Below are positions 49,959-61,380 of a stretch of DNA of 64,000 bases, piece after piece. Within the stretch, counting starts at the first letter, position 1; each line of letters begins with the position of its first letter. The notes below the pieces were generated by a model, which did no database searches, was not told the origin of the DNA, and saw nothing but the letters and a program-made list of their open reading frames with translations. The stretch comes from Pelomonas sp. V22. GTDB lineage: Bacteria; Pseudomonadota; Gammaproteobacteria; Burkholderiales; Burkholderiaceae_C. The DNA is taken from the NCBI RefSeq assembly GCF_030014915.1, contig NZ_JAGIXS010000001.1, positions 1,054,001-1,118,000 on the forward strand, given 5' to 3'. The translations under genes and the position numbers were made by a program.

Positions 49959-50744
49959 ATGACGCGTCGGCCGCTGGCACATCGATTTTCCCTCCCTACC
50001 CTCGCACTGCTGCTGAACGCAGCGCTCATTGATGCCGCCCTGGCTCAGGCCGAGGCGGCATCGGCGCCTGCGCCTGCCGAAGTACCCAGTGCGGCCAAGG
50101 CCATGCCTCCGGCCCAGGCCGCCAGCAAGCCGGCCCTGAGCGCCGGCAGCCATTGGCGCAACCTGGGCAACAGCTACCGGCGCGTGCTGGCGCCGCTTGA
50201 GAAGGATTGGGACAGTCTCGACATCGCGAGCCAGGGCAAATGGCTGGAAGTTGCCGGCCGCTATGGCACGCTGCCGCTCGAGGAGCAGCAACGCGTCCAG
50301 CAACGCATGGCCGAGTGGGCACGGATGAGTGCAGCCGAGCGCCAGCAAGCTCGCACCGGGTTCCAGGGCGTTCAGCAGATCAAGGCTGACGACCGACAGG
50401 CCAAGTGGGAGGCCTACCAATCGCTGCCGCCCGAACGCCGCCAGGAACTCGCCGACAAAGCTGCGCTGAAAGTGGCCCAGAAGGCCAGCGCCACGGCTGC
50501 CACGCCCGCGCCTGGTGCAGGTTCCAAATCCAATCTGGTGCCCGTTGCCCCGGCAGCGCCCAGCGGCCGGCCGGTCGCGCCCTCCGTGCTGCAGGCCAAG
50601 CCCGGCGCCACGACGGTGCTGATCACCCAGGCGCCCACGCCGCCCTTGCATCAGATGCCAGGCATGCCGAAGCTGATCGCCGACCCGAGCCTGGTCGATC
50701 CCAAGACCCTGCTGCCCAAGCCTGCCTCGGCCCCTGCGCGATGA
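49959..50744 (+). CDS. DUF3106 exported protein
   Basis: 261-residue protein with a signal peptide (LPTLALLLNAALIDAALA), a Pro/Ala linker, a helical DUF3106 core with WRNLGNSYRRVLAPLEKDW and YQSLPPERRQEL, and a Pro-rich C-terminus. The core's repeated W...L...P..R..L pattern resembles small periplasmic stress sensors of the CpxP/Spy kind (weak analogy). It is 13 bp after DUF3619 and coupled to the RDD gene by ATGA. Confidence 0.82.
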   Translation: MTRRPLAHRFSLPTLALLLNAALIDAALAQAEAASAPAPAEVPSAAKAMPPAQAASKPALSAGSHWRNLGNSYRRVLAPLEKDWDSLDIASQGKWLEVAGRYGTLPLEEQQRVQQRMAEWARMSAAERQQARTGFQGVQQIKADDRQAKWEAYQSLPPERRQELADKAALKVAQKASATAATPAPGAGSKSNLVPVAPAAPSGRPVAPSVLQAKPGATTVLITQAPTPPLHQMPGMPKLIADPSLVDPKTLLPKPASAPAR

Positions 50745-51250
50745 GCGAGCCGACTCCGCAACTGCCGGGCCTGGCCCGACGGATGGCCTGCTTCATCTAT
50801 GAAGGCGTGCTGCTGTTCGGCGTGGTCTTCGTGGCCGGCTATCTCTATTCCGCCCTGACCCAGCAACGCAACGCCATGCAAGGCCAGCATGGCCTGCAGG
50901 CCTTTCTGTTCCTCGTACTGGGCGTCTACTTCACCTGGTTCTGGTCGCGTGGTGGCCAGACCGTGGCGATGAAGGCCTGGCATGTGCGGGTACTGACCCG
51001 CGATGGCCAGCCGCTCACCCAGGCCCGCGCGGCAGCCCGCTACCTGCTGTCCTGGCTGTGGTTCATGCCCGCTCTCGCGAGCGTCTACCTGTTCGGCCTG
51101 CACGGCCTGGGCGCCATCTTCGGCAGCATGATCGCCGGAGTGATCGCCTACGCGCTGGTCAGCTACCTACAGCCCGAGCGTCAGTTCCTGCACGACACGC
51201 TGTGCGGCACGCGCTTGATCACCCAGCTCCCGGTGAAGACAAAACCATGA
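50741..51250 (+). CDS. RDD-family membrane protein
   Basis: 169 residues with about four hydrophobic segments. The RDD family hallmark residues are degenerate: the N-terminal Arg (LARRMACFIYEGVLLFGV) is present and the C-terminal block reads LHDTLCGTRLI. Function unknown; some RDD proteins act in ion exchange. ATGA overlaps at both ends link it to DUF3106 and dgkA. Confidence 0.85.
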   Translation: MSEPTPQLPGLARRMACFIYEGVLLFGVVFVAGYLYSALTQQRNAMQGQHGLQAFLFLVLGVYFTWFWSRGGQTVAMKAWHVRVLTRDGQPLTQARAAARYLLSWLWFMPALASVYLFGLHGLGAIFGSMIAGVIAYALVSYLQPERQFLHDTLCGTRLITQLPVKTKP

Positions 51251-51627
51251 GCAATCCGCACAAGGGCCGCACCGGGATCGACCGCATCATCCATGCGGCC
51301 GGCTACTCGATCGAAGGCCTGCGCGCCGCCTACACGGGCGAGAGCGCTTTCCGACAAGAGACCTGGATGTGTGTCGTTGCGACGCCTGTCGCCTTCTGGC
51401 TCGGCAGCAACTGGGTCGAGATCGCACTGCTGCTGGGCTGCCTGGCCCTGCTGCTGATCGTGGAGCTGCTGAACTCGGCCGTCGAAGCGGCCATCGACCG
51501 CATCTCCTTCGACCGCCATGAACTGTCCAAGCGCGCCAAGGACATCGGCAGTGCTGCGGTCTTCATCGCGCTGACGCTGTGCGGCGGCATCTGGGGCACG
51601 GCGCTGTGGCAGCGCCTGACCCACTGA
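51247..51627 (+). CDS. dgkA: Diacylglycerol kinase (DgkA type)
   Basis: 126-residue trimeric inner-membrane kinase that recycles diacylglycerol to phosphatidic acid. Three TM helices; the catalytic region ETWMCVVATPVAF and the metal-binding ELLNSAVEAAIDR motif are intact. It is the last gene of the sigma-factor operon, overlapping RDD by ATGA, and convergent with glnB with a 4-bp gap. Confidence 0.95.
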   Translation: MSNPHKGRTGIDRIIHAAGYSIEGLRAAYTGESAFRQETWMCVVATPVAFWLGSNWVEIALLLGCLALLLIVELLNSAVEAAIDRISFDRHELSKRAKDIGSAAVFIALTLCGGIWGTALWQRLTH

Positions 51628-51631
51628 GCGT

Positions 51632-53693
<2,062 letters not shown>

Positions 53694-53704
53694 GGATTGG
53701 GAGC

Positions 53705-54892
53705 ATGAAAACTAGCTCGGAGAATTATGTCATCCGGGTTCATGCCGACCCGGCCGAGTTGCCATTGCCCGCCTGGAACGCCCTGCTCGGAGCCCAGGCG
53801 CAGCCCACGCCGTTCATGCGGCTTGAATACCTGCAGGCGATGCATCAGTCCGGCAGCGCCACGGCGGACACCGGCTGGCAGCCGCAGTTCATCGGTATCT
53901 GGGAAGGCGATGAGCTGCTGGCGGCCTGCCCCGTTTGGCTGAAGTCGCACAGCTACGGGGAATACGTGTTCGACTGGGCTTGGGCCGATGCCTACCGCCG
54001 CCACGGGCTCGAGTACTACCCCAAGCTGCTGGTGGCCGTGCCGTTCACGCCCGTTCCAGGCAGCCGGCTGCTGGCTCGCAATGACGAGGCGCGCACCCTC
54101 CTCGTCCACGCCCTGCGAGCGCTGGCCGAGCAGCTAGGCCTGTCCTCGGTCCATTTGCTGTTCGGCACCCCGCTGGACCACGCCGCTGCCGAGGAACAGG
54201 CCTGGCTGCAACGAGAGGGCGTGCAGTTCCACTGGACGCAGCGCGAGCCCGAGCCCTTCGCCGCCTTCCAGGATTTTCTCGCCGCGCTACAGCGCGACAA
54301 GCGCAAGAAGATCCAGCAGGAGCAGCGCCGGGTGCGCGAGGCTGGCGTGAGCTTCGAAGCCCTCGAAGGCGCGGCCATTGCCGAACGGGATTGGGACTTC
54401 TTCTACCGCTGCTACCAGCTCACCTACCGAGCGCACCACAGCACGCCCTATCTGACGCGCGACTTCTTCCGCCTGATGAGCGAAACGATGGCCGCGAACT
54501 GGCTGCTCTTCATCGCCAGGCGCGACGGCTTGCCCGTTGCGGCCTCACTCCTCGCCCTGGACCCCGGACGTGGCGCCGCCTTCGGCCGCTACTGGGGCGC
54601 CGTCGAGCCCATTCCCTGCCTGCATTTCGATGCCTGCTACTACCAGCCGCTGGCCTGGTGCATCGAGAACGGCTATCGCCGCTTCGAGGGCGGCGCCCAG
54701 GGCGAGCACAAGATGGCGCGCGGGCTCTTGCCGGTGTCCACGCAGTCTTCACACTGGCTGGCTCACCCCGACTTCAGCGATGCGGTGGCCGAGTTCCTGG
54801 CCCGCGAGGGTCAAGCTATGCGCGGCTATGTGAACGAACTGGAAGAGCACCAGCCCTTCAAGGCAGGGACCCTCGCCCCGGATACGCAATGA
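53705..54892 (+). CDS. FemAB-like acetyltransferase (PF04339 family)
   Basis: 395-residue protein of the peptidoglycan-biosynthesis/recognition family in the GNAT superfamily. Markers: PTPFMRLEYLQAMHQSG, the basic helix DKRKKIQQEQRRVREAGV, and the C-terminal FEGGAQGEHKMARGLLPV with a nearby HDACYYQP-type pocket (HFDACYYQPLAW). It probably transfers an acyl or aminoacyl group, but the acceptor is unknown. ppa is convergent, with a terminator between. Confidence 0.85.
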   Translation: MKTSSENYVIRVHADPAELPLPAWNALLGAQAQPTPFMRLEYLQAMHQSGSATADTGWQPQFIGIWEGDELLAACPVWLKSHSYGEYVFDWAWADAYRRHGLEYYPKLLVAVPFTPVPGSRLLARNDEARTLLVHALRALAEQLGLSSVHLLFGTPLDHAAAEEQAWLQREGVQFHWTQREPEPFAAFQDFLAALQRDKRKKIQQEQRRVREAGVSFEALEGAAIAERDWDFFYRCYQLTYRAHHSTPYLTRDFFRLMSETMAANWLLFIARRDGLPVAASLLALDPGRGAAFGRYWGAVEPIPCLHFDACYYQPLAWCIENGYRRFEGGAQGEHKMARGLLPVSTQSSHWLAHPDFSDAVAEFLAREGQAMRGYVNELEEHQPFKAGTLAPDTQ

Positions 54893-54915
54893 AAAAGCGC
54901 CCTCAAGGGGCGCTT
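54891..54915 (-). terminator. Terminator between the FemAB-like gene and ppa
   Basis: AAGCGCCC / GGGCGCTT stem with a 5-nt loop; the minus strand continues into TTTTT, so it is a canonical ppa terminator. On the plus strand the T tract is weaker. Confidence 0.85.
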
Positions 54916-54937
54916 GAGCTTTCAGCGCGAAAGCGGA

Positions 54938-55477
54938 TTACTTCTGCTGCGCCTTGGCGTAGTTTTCCAGGCCGGCGACGATCTCGGCCTTGGCCGACTC
55001 GGGGCCTTCCCAGCCCTGCACCTTGACCCACTTGCCCGGCTCCAGGTCCTTGTAGTGCTCGAAGAAATGCTGGATGGCCTTGAGACGCATCTGGTTGATG
55101 TCTTCGGGCTTTTGCCAGTGGTCGTAGATCGGCAGGATCTTCGAGGTGGGCACGGCCAGCAGCTTGGCATCGCCGCCGGCTTCGTCGTCCATCTTCAGCA
55201 CGCCGATGGCGCGGCAGGTCACCACCACGCCGGGGGTCAGGGCGAAGGGCGTGATCACCAGCACATCGACCGGATCGCCGTCGTCCGACAGCGTGCGCGG
55301 GATGTAGCCGTAGTTGCACGGATAGTGCATGGCCGTGGTCATGAAGCGGTCGACGAAGAGCGCACCGCTCTCCTTGTCCACTTCGTACTTGATCGGGTCG
55401 GCGTTCATCGGGATCTCGATGACGACGTTGAATTGCTCGGGCGCCTTGGCGCCGGGGGTCACGTTGTGCAGGCTCAT
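54938..55477 (-). CDS. ppa: Soluble inorganic pyrophosphatase (family I)
   Basis: 179-residue Mg-dependent hexameric enzyme. The signature [20 protein letters not shown] (starting near residue 56) carries the metal-binding aspartates; [18 protein letters not shown] is typical. A TAGAAT -10-like hexamer lies at 55511-55516. It is divergent from the membrane pyrophosphatase gene. Confidence 0.96.
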   Translation of the reverse strand: MSLHNVTPGAKAPEQFNVVIEIPMNADPIKYEVDKESGALFVDRFMTTAMHYPCNYGYIPRTLSDDGDPVDVLVITPFALTPGVVVTCRAIGVLKMDDEAGGDAKLLAVPTSKILPIYDHWQKPEDINQMRLKAIQHFFEHYKDLEPGKWVKVQGWEGPESAKAEIVAGLENYAKAQQK

Positions 55478-55707
55478 CGCGGTTCTTCTGTAATGCCAGG
55501 GGAAACCCGAATTCTACGGTGCCCGCTTGCCCTGTCCTGACGTGGCGCAAACCCAATCTCGTTTACCCGCATTTCGCTGGTAAACACGGGGCCGATCCTG
55601 GGGCGGCTTCCTTAGCATGCGCCGGACGACCTGGCGGCCCTCCGACTTGGGCGGAATGACTGCAGGCGTGAGTTCCCAACGGAAGAGACAACCGAGGAGA
55701 CCTGTTC

Positions 55708-57888
55708 ATGTCGACAGATGTAGCGCTGTATTTCGCGCTGGCCTGTGGCGTCGCCGCAGTCATATATGGATTCGTTCAACGCAGTTGGATCCTGAGCCAG
55801 GACGCCGGCAATGCCCGCATGCAGGAGATTGCAGCGGCCATCCAGCAAGGTGCTGCGGCCTATCTGGCCCGGCAGTACAAGACGATTGCCGTCGTGGGCG
55901 TGGTGCTGGCGATCCTGATCGCCGTCTTCCTGGACAAGACCACGGCCGTGGGCTTCGTCATCGGCGCCGTTCTGTCGGGCGCCTGCGGCTTCATCGGCAT
56001 GAACGTGTCGGTCAAGGCCAATGTACGCACGGCACAGGCCGCCACCAAGGGCATGGCACCGGCGCTGAGCGTCGCCTTCAAGGGCGGCGCCATCACCGGC
56101 ATGCTGGTCGTGGGCCTCGGCCTCTTGGGTGTCGGCCTGTTCTTCTGGCACATCAGCGAGGGCGGCAAGCACATCGACTCGACCTCGCTGAAGCCGCTCT
56201 TGGGCTTTGCCTTCGGCTCCTCCCTGATCTCGATCTTCGCCCGCCTGGGTGGCGGCATCTTCACCAAGGGCGCTGATGTCGGCGCCGACCTGGTGGGCAA
56301 GGTGGAAGCCGGCATCCCCGAGGATGACCCGCGCAACCCGGCCGTGATCGCCGACAACGTGGGCGACAACGTCGGCGACTGCGCCGGCATGGCGGCCGAC
56401 CTGTTCGAGACCTATGCCGTGACCCTGATCGCCACGATGGCGCTGGGCGCGCTGATGGTGGCGGGAGCGGGGGCCATCAATGCCTTGATCTACCCACTCG
56501 TGCTGGGTGGCGTGTCCATCCTCGCCTCCATCATTGGCTGCAGCATGGTCCGGGCCAAGCCAGGCATGAAGAATGTGATGCCGGCGCTGTACACCGGCCT
56601 CGCCTGGGCCGGCGGCCTGTCGCTGATCGCCTTCTACTTCATCACCCAGCGCCTGTTCCCTGACGGCCTGACACTGACCAGCGGCACCGTCGTTTCGGCC
56701 AACGCGCTGTTCGGCGCCTGCGCCGTCGGCCTGGTGCTGACGGCCGCCATGGTCTGGATCACCGAGTACTACACCGGCACGCAGTACCAGCCCGTCAAGC
56801 ACATCGCTGAAGCCTCGACCACCGGCCACGGCACCAACATCATCGCCGGCCTGGGCGTCTCCATGCGTTCCACCGCCTGGCCGGTGCTGTTCGTCTGCGT
56901 GGCCATCCTGGTGGCCTACAAGCTTGGCGGCCTGTACGCCATCGCCGTGGCCGCCACCTCGATGCTGAGCATGGCCGGCATCGTCGTGGCCCTGGACGCC
57001 TACGGCCCCATCACCGACAACGCCGGTGGCATCGCCGAGATGGCAGAGCTGCCAGACAGCGTGCGTGCCGTGACCGACCCGCTGGACGCCGTGGGCAACA
57101 CCACCAAGGCCGTGACCAAGGGCTATGCCATCGGCTCCGCCGGCCTGGCCGCCCTGGTGCTGTTCGCCGACTACACGCACTCGCTGGAAGGCCGCGGCTT
57201 CTCGGTGGCGTTTGACCTGAGCGACCCGAACGTGATCGTGGGCCTCTTCATCGGTGGCCTGATCCCCTACCTGTTCGGTGCCATGGCGATGGAGGCCGTG
57301 GGCCGCGCTGCGGGCTCGGTGGTGGTGGAAGTGCGCCGCCAGTTCAGCACCATCAAGGGCATCATGGACGGCACGGGCAAGCCCGAGTACGGCACGGCCG
57401 TCGACATGCTGACCACGGCCGCGATCAAGGAAATGATCGTGCCTTCGCTGCTGCCCGTGATCGTGCCGGTGATCGTCGGCCTGGCCCTGGGCCCGGCAGC
57501 GCTCGGCGGCCTCTTGATGGGCACCATTGTGACCGGCCTCTTCGTGGCCATCTCGATGTGCACCGGCGGCGGCGCCTGGGATAACGCCAAGAAGTACATC
57601 GAAGACGGCCACCACGGCGGCAAGGGCAGCGAGGCCCACAAGGCGGCAGTGACCGGCGACACCGTGGGTGACCCGTACAAGGACACCGCCGGCCCGGCAG
57701 TGAACCCCTTGATCAAGATCATCAACATCGTGGCCCTCCTGATCGTGCCCCTGCTGCCGATGACGGCGGCCAGCACCAAGGCGGCAGCGCATGAGCCGAT
57801 GGCCGTCGCGGCCAGCGCCCCGGCGGCCATGGAAGCGGCTTCCGCTCCGATGGCTCCTGCGGCACCAGCTTCGGGCGCTTCGCAGTAA
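55708..57888 (+). CDS. hppA: Membrane proton-translocating pyrophosphatase
   Basis: 726-residue, about 16-TM ion pump coupling PPi hydrolysis to H+ export. The substrate motif [20 protein letters not shown] and [19 protein letters not shown] are intact. The GNTTKA motif has Lys where K+-dependent enzymes have Ala, predicting the K+-independent H+-PPase subclass. An Ala/Pro-rich extension of about 35 residues follows the last TM helix. GAGGAG lies eight bases before ATG 55708. Confidence 0.96.
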   Translation: MSTDVALYFALACGVAAVIYGFVQRSWILSQDAGNARMQEIAAAIQQGAAAYLARQYKTIAVVGVVLAILIAVFLDKTTAVGFVIGAVLSGACGFIGMNVSVKANVRTAQAATKGMAPALSVAFKGGAITGMLVVGLGLLGVGLFFWHISEGGKHIDSTSLKPLLGFAFGSSLISIFARLGGGIFTKGADVGADLVGKVEAGIPEDDPRNPAVIADNVGDNVGDCAGMAADLFETYAVTLIATMALGALMVAGAGAINALIYPLVLGGVSILASIIGCSMVRAKPGMKNVMPALYTGLAWAGGLSLIAFYFITQRLFPDGLTLTSGTVVSANALFGACAVGLVLTAAMVWITEYYTGTQYQPVKHIAEASTTGHGTNIIAGLGVSMRSTAWPVLFVCVAILVAYKLGGLYAIAVAATSMLSMAGIVVALDAYGPITDNAGGIAEMAELPDSVRAVTDPLDAVGNTTKAVTKGYAIGSAGLAALVLFADYTHSLEGRGFSVAFDLSDPNVIVGLFIGGLIPYLFGAMAMEAVGRAAGSVVVEVRRQFSTIKGIMDGTGKPEYGTAVDMLTTAAIKEMIVPSLLPVIVPVIVGLALGPAALGGLLMGTIVTGLFVAISMCTGGGAWDNAKKYIEDGHHGGKGSEAHKAAVTGDTVGDPYKDTAGPAVNPLIKIINIVALLIVPLLPMTAASTKAAAHEPMAVAASAPAAMEAASAPMAPAAPASGASQ

Positions 57889-57915
57889 CACGCGCTTTCG
57901 CCTGACCCGACCTGA

Positions 57916-57945
57916 ACAGCCCCTTCTAGGGGCTGTATCTATTTC
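57916..57945 (+). terminator. Terminator after hppA
   Basis: ACAGCCCC / GGGGCTGT perfect 8-bp stem, 5-nt loop, followed by ATCTATTTC; starts 28 bp after the stop. Confidence 0.75.
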
Positions 57946-57999
57946 TGGGCCCTTGTTCTCGGGTGAAAATACGTCCCATGTCCTGGAGAGCCCTGCGTG

Positions 58000-58827
58000 A
58001 TGAATGAAGGTCTGGCCCTGTCGCGCCACGCACTGGCCCGCCGCCAGAACGCGCTGGCCGACCTGCGCCGCTACCTGGCCATCCAGGAGCAGGACTACCA
58101 GTTGCTGCGCGCCACGCTGCTGCAGTTCATGCAGCGCTACCAGGGCGAGCTGGGCTCGCTGTACCAGGAGCTGGACCATGTGGAAGGCCAGCTGCAGCGC
58201 ATCGTGCTCGGCCTTGGCGGCGGTGACATCGCCCCGCCGCCCAAGATCACCCACGCCGCCATGCCGGCCCTGGCTGCGCCCTTGCCGCCGCCCCCGGGCC
58301 TGCCGCCCGAGCCCAGCGCCTCTGGCGCACCCGGCGAGCCGCCCAGCCTCAAGCAGCTGTACCGCCGCGCCGCCATGCGCCTGCATCCCGACCGCGTGCT
58401 CGGCGAGTCCGAGCGCCAGCGCACCCTCGTGAGCATGATGGCCGTGAACGACGCCTATGCGCGTGAAGACCGCCAGGCGTTAGAGAACCTCTTGATTGCC
58501 GCTGGCGAAGACGCCGTGCGTGTGAGTGGCGAGAACATGCAGCCCCGGCTGGATTGGCTGCGCCGCGCCGAGCACATCGTGCAGGAGCGCCTGAGCGTCG
58601 TGCAACTGCGCCAGCGCCAATTGCAGGAGCATCCCTTGAACCGCCTCTGGCAGGCCGTCAGCAAGGCCGAGACCAAGGGCTTGCGCCCACTCGCCGTGAT
58701 GGCCAGCCGCCTGCGCAGCCAGATCTCCGAGCGCCGCCGCGAGCTCTACATCGGGCAGCGCCTGCAACCGGGCTCAACGCTCGCGCAGAACTTCCTGAGC
58801 GAGCGCCGCATCCGGCTGGAAGCCTGA
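58000..58827 (+). CDS. J-domain protein with N-terminal coiled coil
   Basis: 275-residue cytoplasmic protein: a charged coiled coil (about 10-70), a Gly/Pro-rich linker (about 71-115), a J-like domain with LKQLYRRAAMRLHPDRV and the HPD tripeptide at 129-131, then a long helical C-terminus (170-275). The HPD implies DnaK stimulation, but dnaK/grpE are not near. GTG 57997 is an alternative start; GGAGAG fits either. I do not recognise a named subfamily. Confidence 0.75.
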   Translation: MNEGLALSRHALARRQNALADLRRYLAIQEQDYQLLRATLLQFMQRYQGELGSLYQELDHVEGQLQRIVLGLGGGDIAPPPKITHAAMPALAAPLPPPPGLPPEPSASGAPGEPPSLKQLYRRAAMRLHPDRVLGESERQRTLVSMMAVNDAYAREDRQALENLLIAAGEDAVRVSGENMQPRLDWLRRAEHIVQERLSVVQLRQRQLQEHPLNRLWQAVSKAETKGLRPLAVMASRLRSQISERRRELYIGQRLQPGSTLAQNFLSERRIRLEA

Positions 58828-58846
58828 GCCGGCCCGTCCCCAGCGT

Positions 58847-59659
58847 TCAGGCGCCGCGCGGATCGCCCTGCAGGTAGTGTCCGAAGACCTGCAGATAGGC
58901 CTCCGAGCTGCGGTCCCCGAGCTTGCCGTCCTCGCGCAGGAAGATGCCCGGAAAGCGGTTCAGGAACTGCTGCAGTTCCAGCGCGCCCGGCAACATCTTG
59001 GACGGTGAGTAGCGCAGCGCCCCGCCGCTCTTGGCCAGGGCCTCGGCCAGCTTGGCGTCCTTGTCGGTCGCCGCATGCGAAGCGGCATCGACCACGCCGA
59101 GCTCGGCCAGCCGGCGCAGCAAGGCGGCCGCCCCTACCTGCTTGCTGACCGCCGTGGGCGACCAGGTGCCATCCTGCACGTACTTGCCCCGGCTGTAGTG
59201 GCTGGTCATGCTCCACAGGTAGGGTGTCTTGCACTCCGGGTGGTAGCTGCGATAGCCCCAGCCGTTGTAGCCCTCCCATTTGTAGAGAATGCCCGGCACG
59301 CTCCAGTCGCTCCAGCTGTCGTACTTCTCGAGGCGCAGCGCATCGTTCGCGCTGTCTTCCCAGCTGAAGGGCGGCGTGCCCTGCTTGGGCCGGCCCGCCG
59401 GCACCTGCACGGTGCGCGCGGTCAGCGGGTCGCCGTTGTGCAGGTGGCGCTTGAAGTCGAGGCCGCCCTCCATCGCGTGCAACACGGCCACCACATACCA
59501 GGGGATGCTGAGCGGATCGGCCACGCCGCGATAGCGCGCCTCGCCATTGCGCATCTGCTGCGCCATCTGGTTCAAGAGCGTCTGGCGCTCGGGTTGGATC
59601 TGGCAGCTGTCGAACAGCTGCTGGTACTCGTTGCGCAGGGCGGTGGTCAAGCCAGGCAT
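58847..59659 (-). CDS. Lysozyme-like hydrolase of unknown family
   Basis: 270 residues with no obvious signal peptide. AVLHAMEGGLDFKRHLHNGD places a candidate catalytic Glu at 64 in a lysozyme-like helix, followed by conserved-looking WSDWSVPGILYKWEGYNGWG and SPTAVSKQVGAAALLRRLAE. I recall similar proteins annotated as peptidoglycan-binding or lysozyme-like, so muramidase activity is plausible but unproven. ATG 59659 has CGGAG seven bases upstream. Confidence 0.65.
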   Translation of the reverse strand: MPGLTTALRNEYQQLFDSCQIQPERQTLLNQMAQQMRNGEARYRGVADPLSIPWYVVAVLHAMEGGLDFKRHLHNGDPLTARTVQVPAGRPKQGTPPFSWEDSANDALRLEKYDSWSDWSVPGILYKWEGYNGWGYRSYHPECKTPYLWSMTSHYSRGKYVQDGTWSPTAVSKQVGAAALLRRLAELGVVDAASHAATDKDAKLAEALAKSGGALRYSPSKMLPGALELQQFLNRFPGIFLREDGKLGDRSSEAYLQVFGHYLQGDPRGA

Positions 59660-59717
59660 GCAGAGCTCCGTAGGAAGGCCCGGCAAGCATGGTGCAGCGC
59701 CCGCCCGGAGCGCATCC

Positions 59718-60341
59718 CTAACTCAGGGGTGGCTCGGCACCCTTCAAGGCCTGCAGATCGTCCAGGGTGTTGATATTGGCAAAGGCCTGGGCGTCCTCGA
59801 AAGGCACTTCGACGCAGCGCTGCGAGCGCGCCCAGAGTTCAAGCTTGCGGCGACCGCTGACCACATAGTCTTCGAGACCGGGGCGCACGCTGCCCTTCAT
59901 CAGGCAGAACACGGGGTGCCGCCGCAGCGTGCCGTCCGCCTCGCGCGTGATGGGGATGGCGAGTTCGGCGCCACTCGCCTGCAGCGCCGCAGACAGGCGC
60001 GCCACCAGGTCGAGCGGGAACAGCGGCGAGTCACAGGGCACGGTCACGAGATAGGGCGTGCGGCACAGGTCCAGGCCGCTCAGAAAGCCCGCAAGCGGTC
60101 CGGGATAGTCGGGTTCCGCATCGCTGCAGATCGGCGCGCCCAGGGCCGCGTAGCTACTCAGATTGCGGTTCGCGCTGATCAGCAAGGCGCCGACCTGCGG
60201 GGCCAGCCGCTGCAGCGCATGCTGGGCCAGCGTCCGGCCTCGGTAGGGCTGCAAACCCTTGTCCCGGCCGCCCATGCGGCTGCCCCGCCCGCCGGCGAGC
60301 AGCAATCCGGTGATCGAGCGTGGATCAATGCTGGCGGGCAT
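59718..60341 (-). CDS. mobA: Molybdenum cofactor guanylyltransferase
   Basis: 207-residue enzyme adding GMP to molybdopterin to form the MGD cofactor. N-terminal nucleotide-binding GLLLAGGRGSRMGGRDKGL, the YPGPLAGFLSGLD stretch and VTVPCDSPLFP are diagnostic. Start ATG 60341 gives the normal length. No molybdoenzyme gene is nearby. The 127-bp gap upstream separates it from the sugar kinase. Confidence 0.94.
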   Translation of the reverse strand: MPASIDPRSITGLLLAGGRGSRMGGRDKGLQPYRGRTLAQHALQRLAPQVGALLISANRNLSSYAALGAPICSDAEPDYPGPLAGFLSGLDLCRTPYLVTVPCDSPLFPLDLVARLSAALQASGAELAIPITREADGTLRRHPVFCLMKGSVRPGLEDYVVSGRRKLELWARSQRCVEVPFEDAQAFANINTLDDLQALKGAEPPLS

Positions 60342-60468
60342 GGTGAGGCTGGTCGCTTGACACGCTGCCGATTGTGGCCGATCAAGGTGGCCGTGCCGCG
60401 ACTTGCAGGACACCCTCCCCTAAGCTGACGGGCCCCAAAATGGACGCGCCGACCGGCAAGGCGTGAGC

Positions 60469-61380
60469 TCACCGCAGCAGAAGCGCCTCCACGATCTCCA
60501 CCGACAAGCTCACCGGCCCCGCGCGGGTGCAAGCAGCAGCGCCCGCCGCCATTGCGAATTGGAGATGTGACTGAACGGGCCCGACCGGCCGCGTCAGCAG
60601 GCTGAACAGCAGGCCGGCCATCGAAGCATCGCCGGCACCGACCGTGTCCACCACCTTGATCGCCGGCGGCCTGGCCTCACATCGCGCGTCGTCCTTGAGC
60701 AGTTCGCCGCCCTGGGCTCCGCGCGTCACCATCAGCCAGGCCTGGGGATTCCAGGCGCGCAGTTGCGCGACACCCTCGTCCACGGAGCGGCCGGGGAAGA
60801 GGCCCAGCAGGTCTTCGTCGGACACCTTGATCACGTCGGCAATTCGGCACAGCCGTTCCGCCGCGCCGGCATAGCCGGCCGCCAGGGCCGCGCGGAAATT
60901 GGGGTCGTAGCTGACCCGCTTGCCATCCCGCTTGAGCGCCTCCGCGAGCTCGAGCAATCGCCCCGCCAACGGCTCACGCGCCAGGCTGATGCCGCCGAAA
61001 TGGGCCCAGCGCAGCGCCTCTCGCCAGCCCTTTGGCAAGCGGGCCGGGTCGAAGTGCAGGTCCGCGCTGTCGTCACCCACGAAGAAGTACTGGGGCGGAC
61101 GGGTCTCGTGCACGATGGCCAGCAAGGGCGCCTTGTCGAGCTGCTGAACGTAGCGCCGATCCAATCCCGCCTCGACACTCGCGTTCACGAGGGACTGACC
61201 GAACACATCGCGGCTGACGGCGCCGGCAAAGGCGCTCGCGACGCCCAGGCCTTGCATGGCGCGCGCCAGATTCCATGGCGCGCCGCCGTCGCAGCTCCGC
61301 CAGTGGCTGGCGTCCACGCGGATCAGATCGGTCAGCGCCTCGCCGAAGGCAACGAAGCCGGGCAGCGGACCCACGCTCAT
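60469..61380 (-). CDS. PfkB-family sugar kinase (probable fructokinase)
   Basis: 303-residue ribokinase-fold kinase. N-terminal FVAFGEALTDLIR and GGAPWNLARAMQGLG, C-terminal anion hole and catalytic base in VDTVGAGDASMAGLLFSL. Best fit is fructokinase, which matches the upstream mannose-isomerase-like gene: mannose to fructose to fructose-6-phosphate. Its ATG overlaps the epimerase stop in ATGA, showing coupling. Confidence 0.9.
   Translation of the reverse strand: MSVGPLPGFVAFGEALTDLIRVDASHWRSCDGGAPWNLARAMQGLGVASAFAGAVSRDVFGQSLVNASVEAGLDRRYVQQLDKAPLLAIVHETRPPQYFFVGDDSADLHFDPARLPKGWREALRWAHFGGISLAREPLAGRLLELAEALKRDGKRVSYDPNFRAALAAGYAGAAERLCRIADVIKVSDEDLLGLFPGRSVDEGVAQLRAWNPQAWLMVTRGAQGGELLKDDARCEARPPAIKVVDTVGAGDASMAGLLFSLLTRPVGPVQSHLQFAMAAGAAACTRAGPVSLSVEIVEALLLR

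Noticed and set aside
55612-58386. A 924-codon minus-strand frame across hppA and the J-domain gene
   Set aside because: Covers two real genes and the hppA terminator; composition is Gly/His/Ala-rich and typical of antisense frames.
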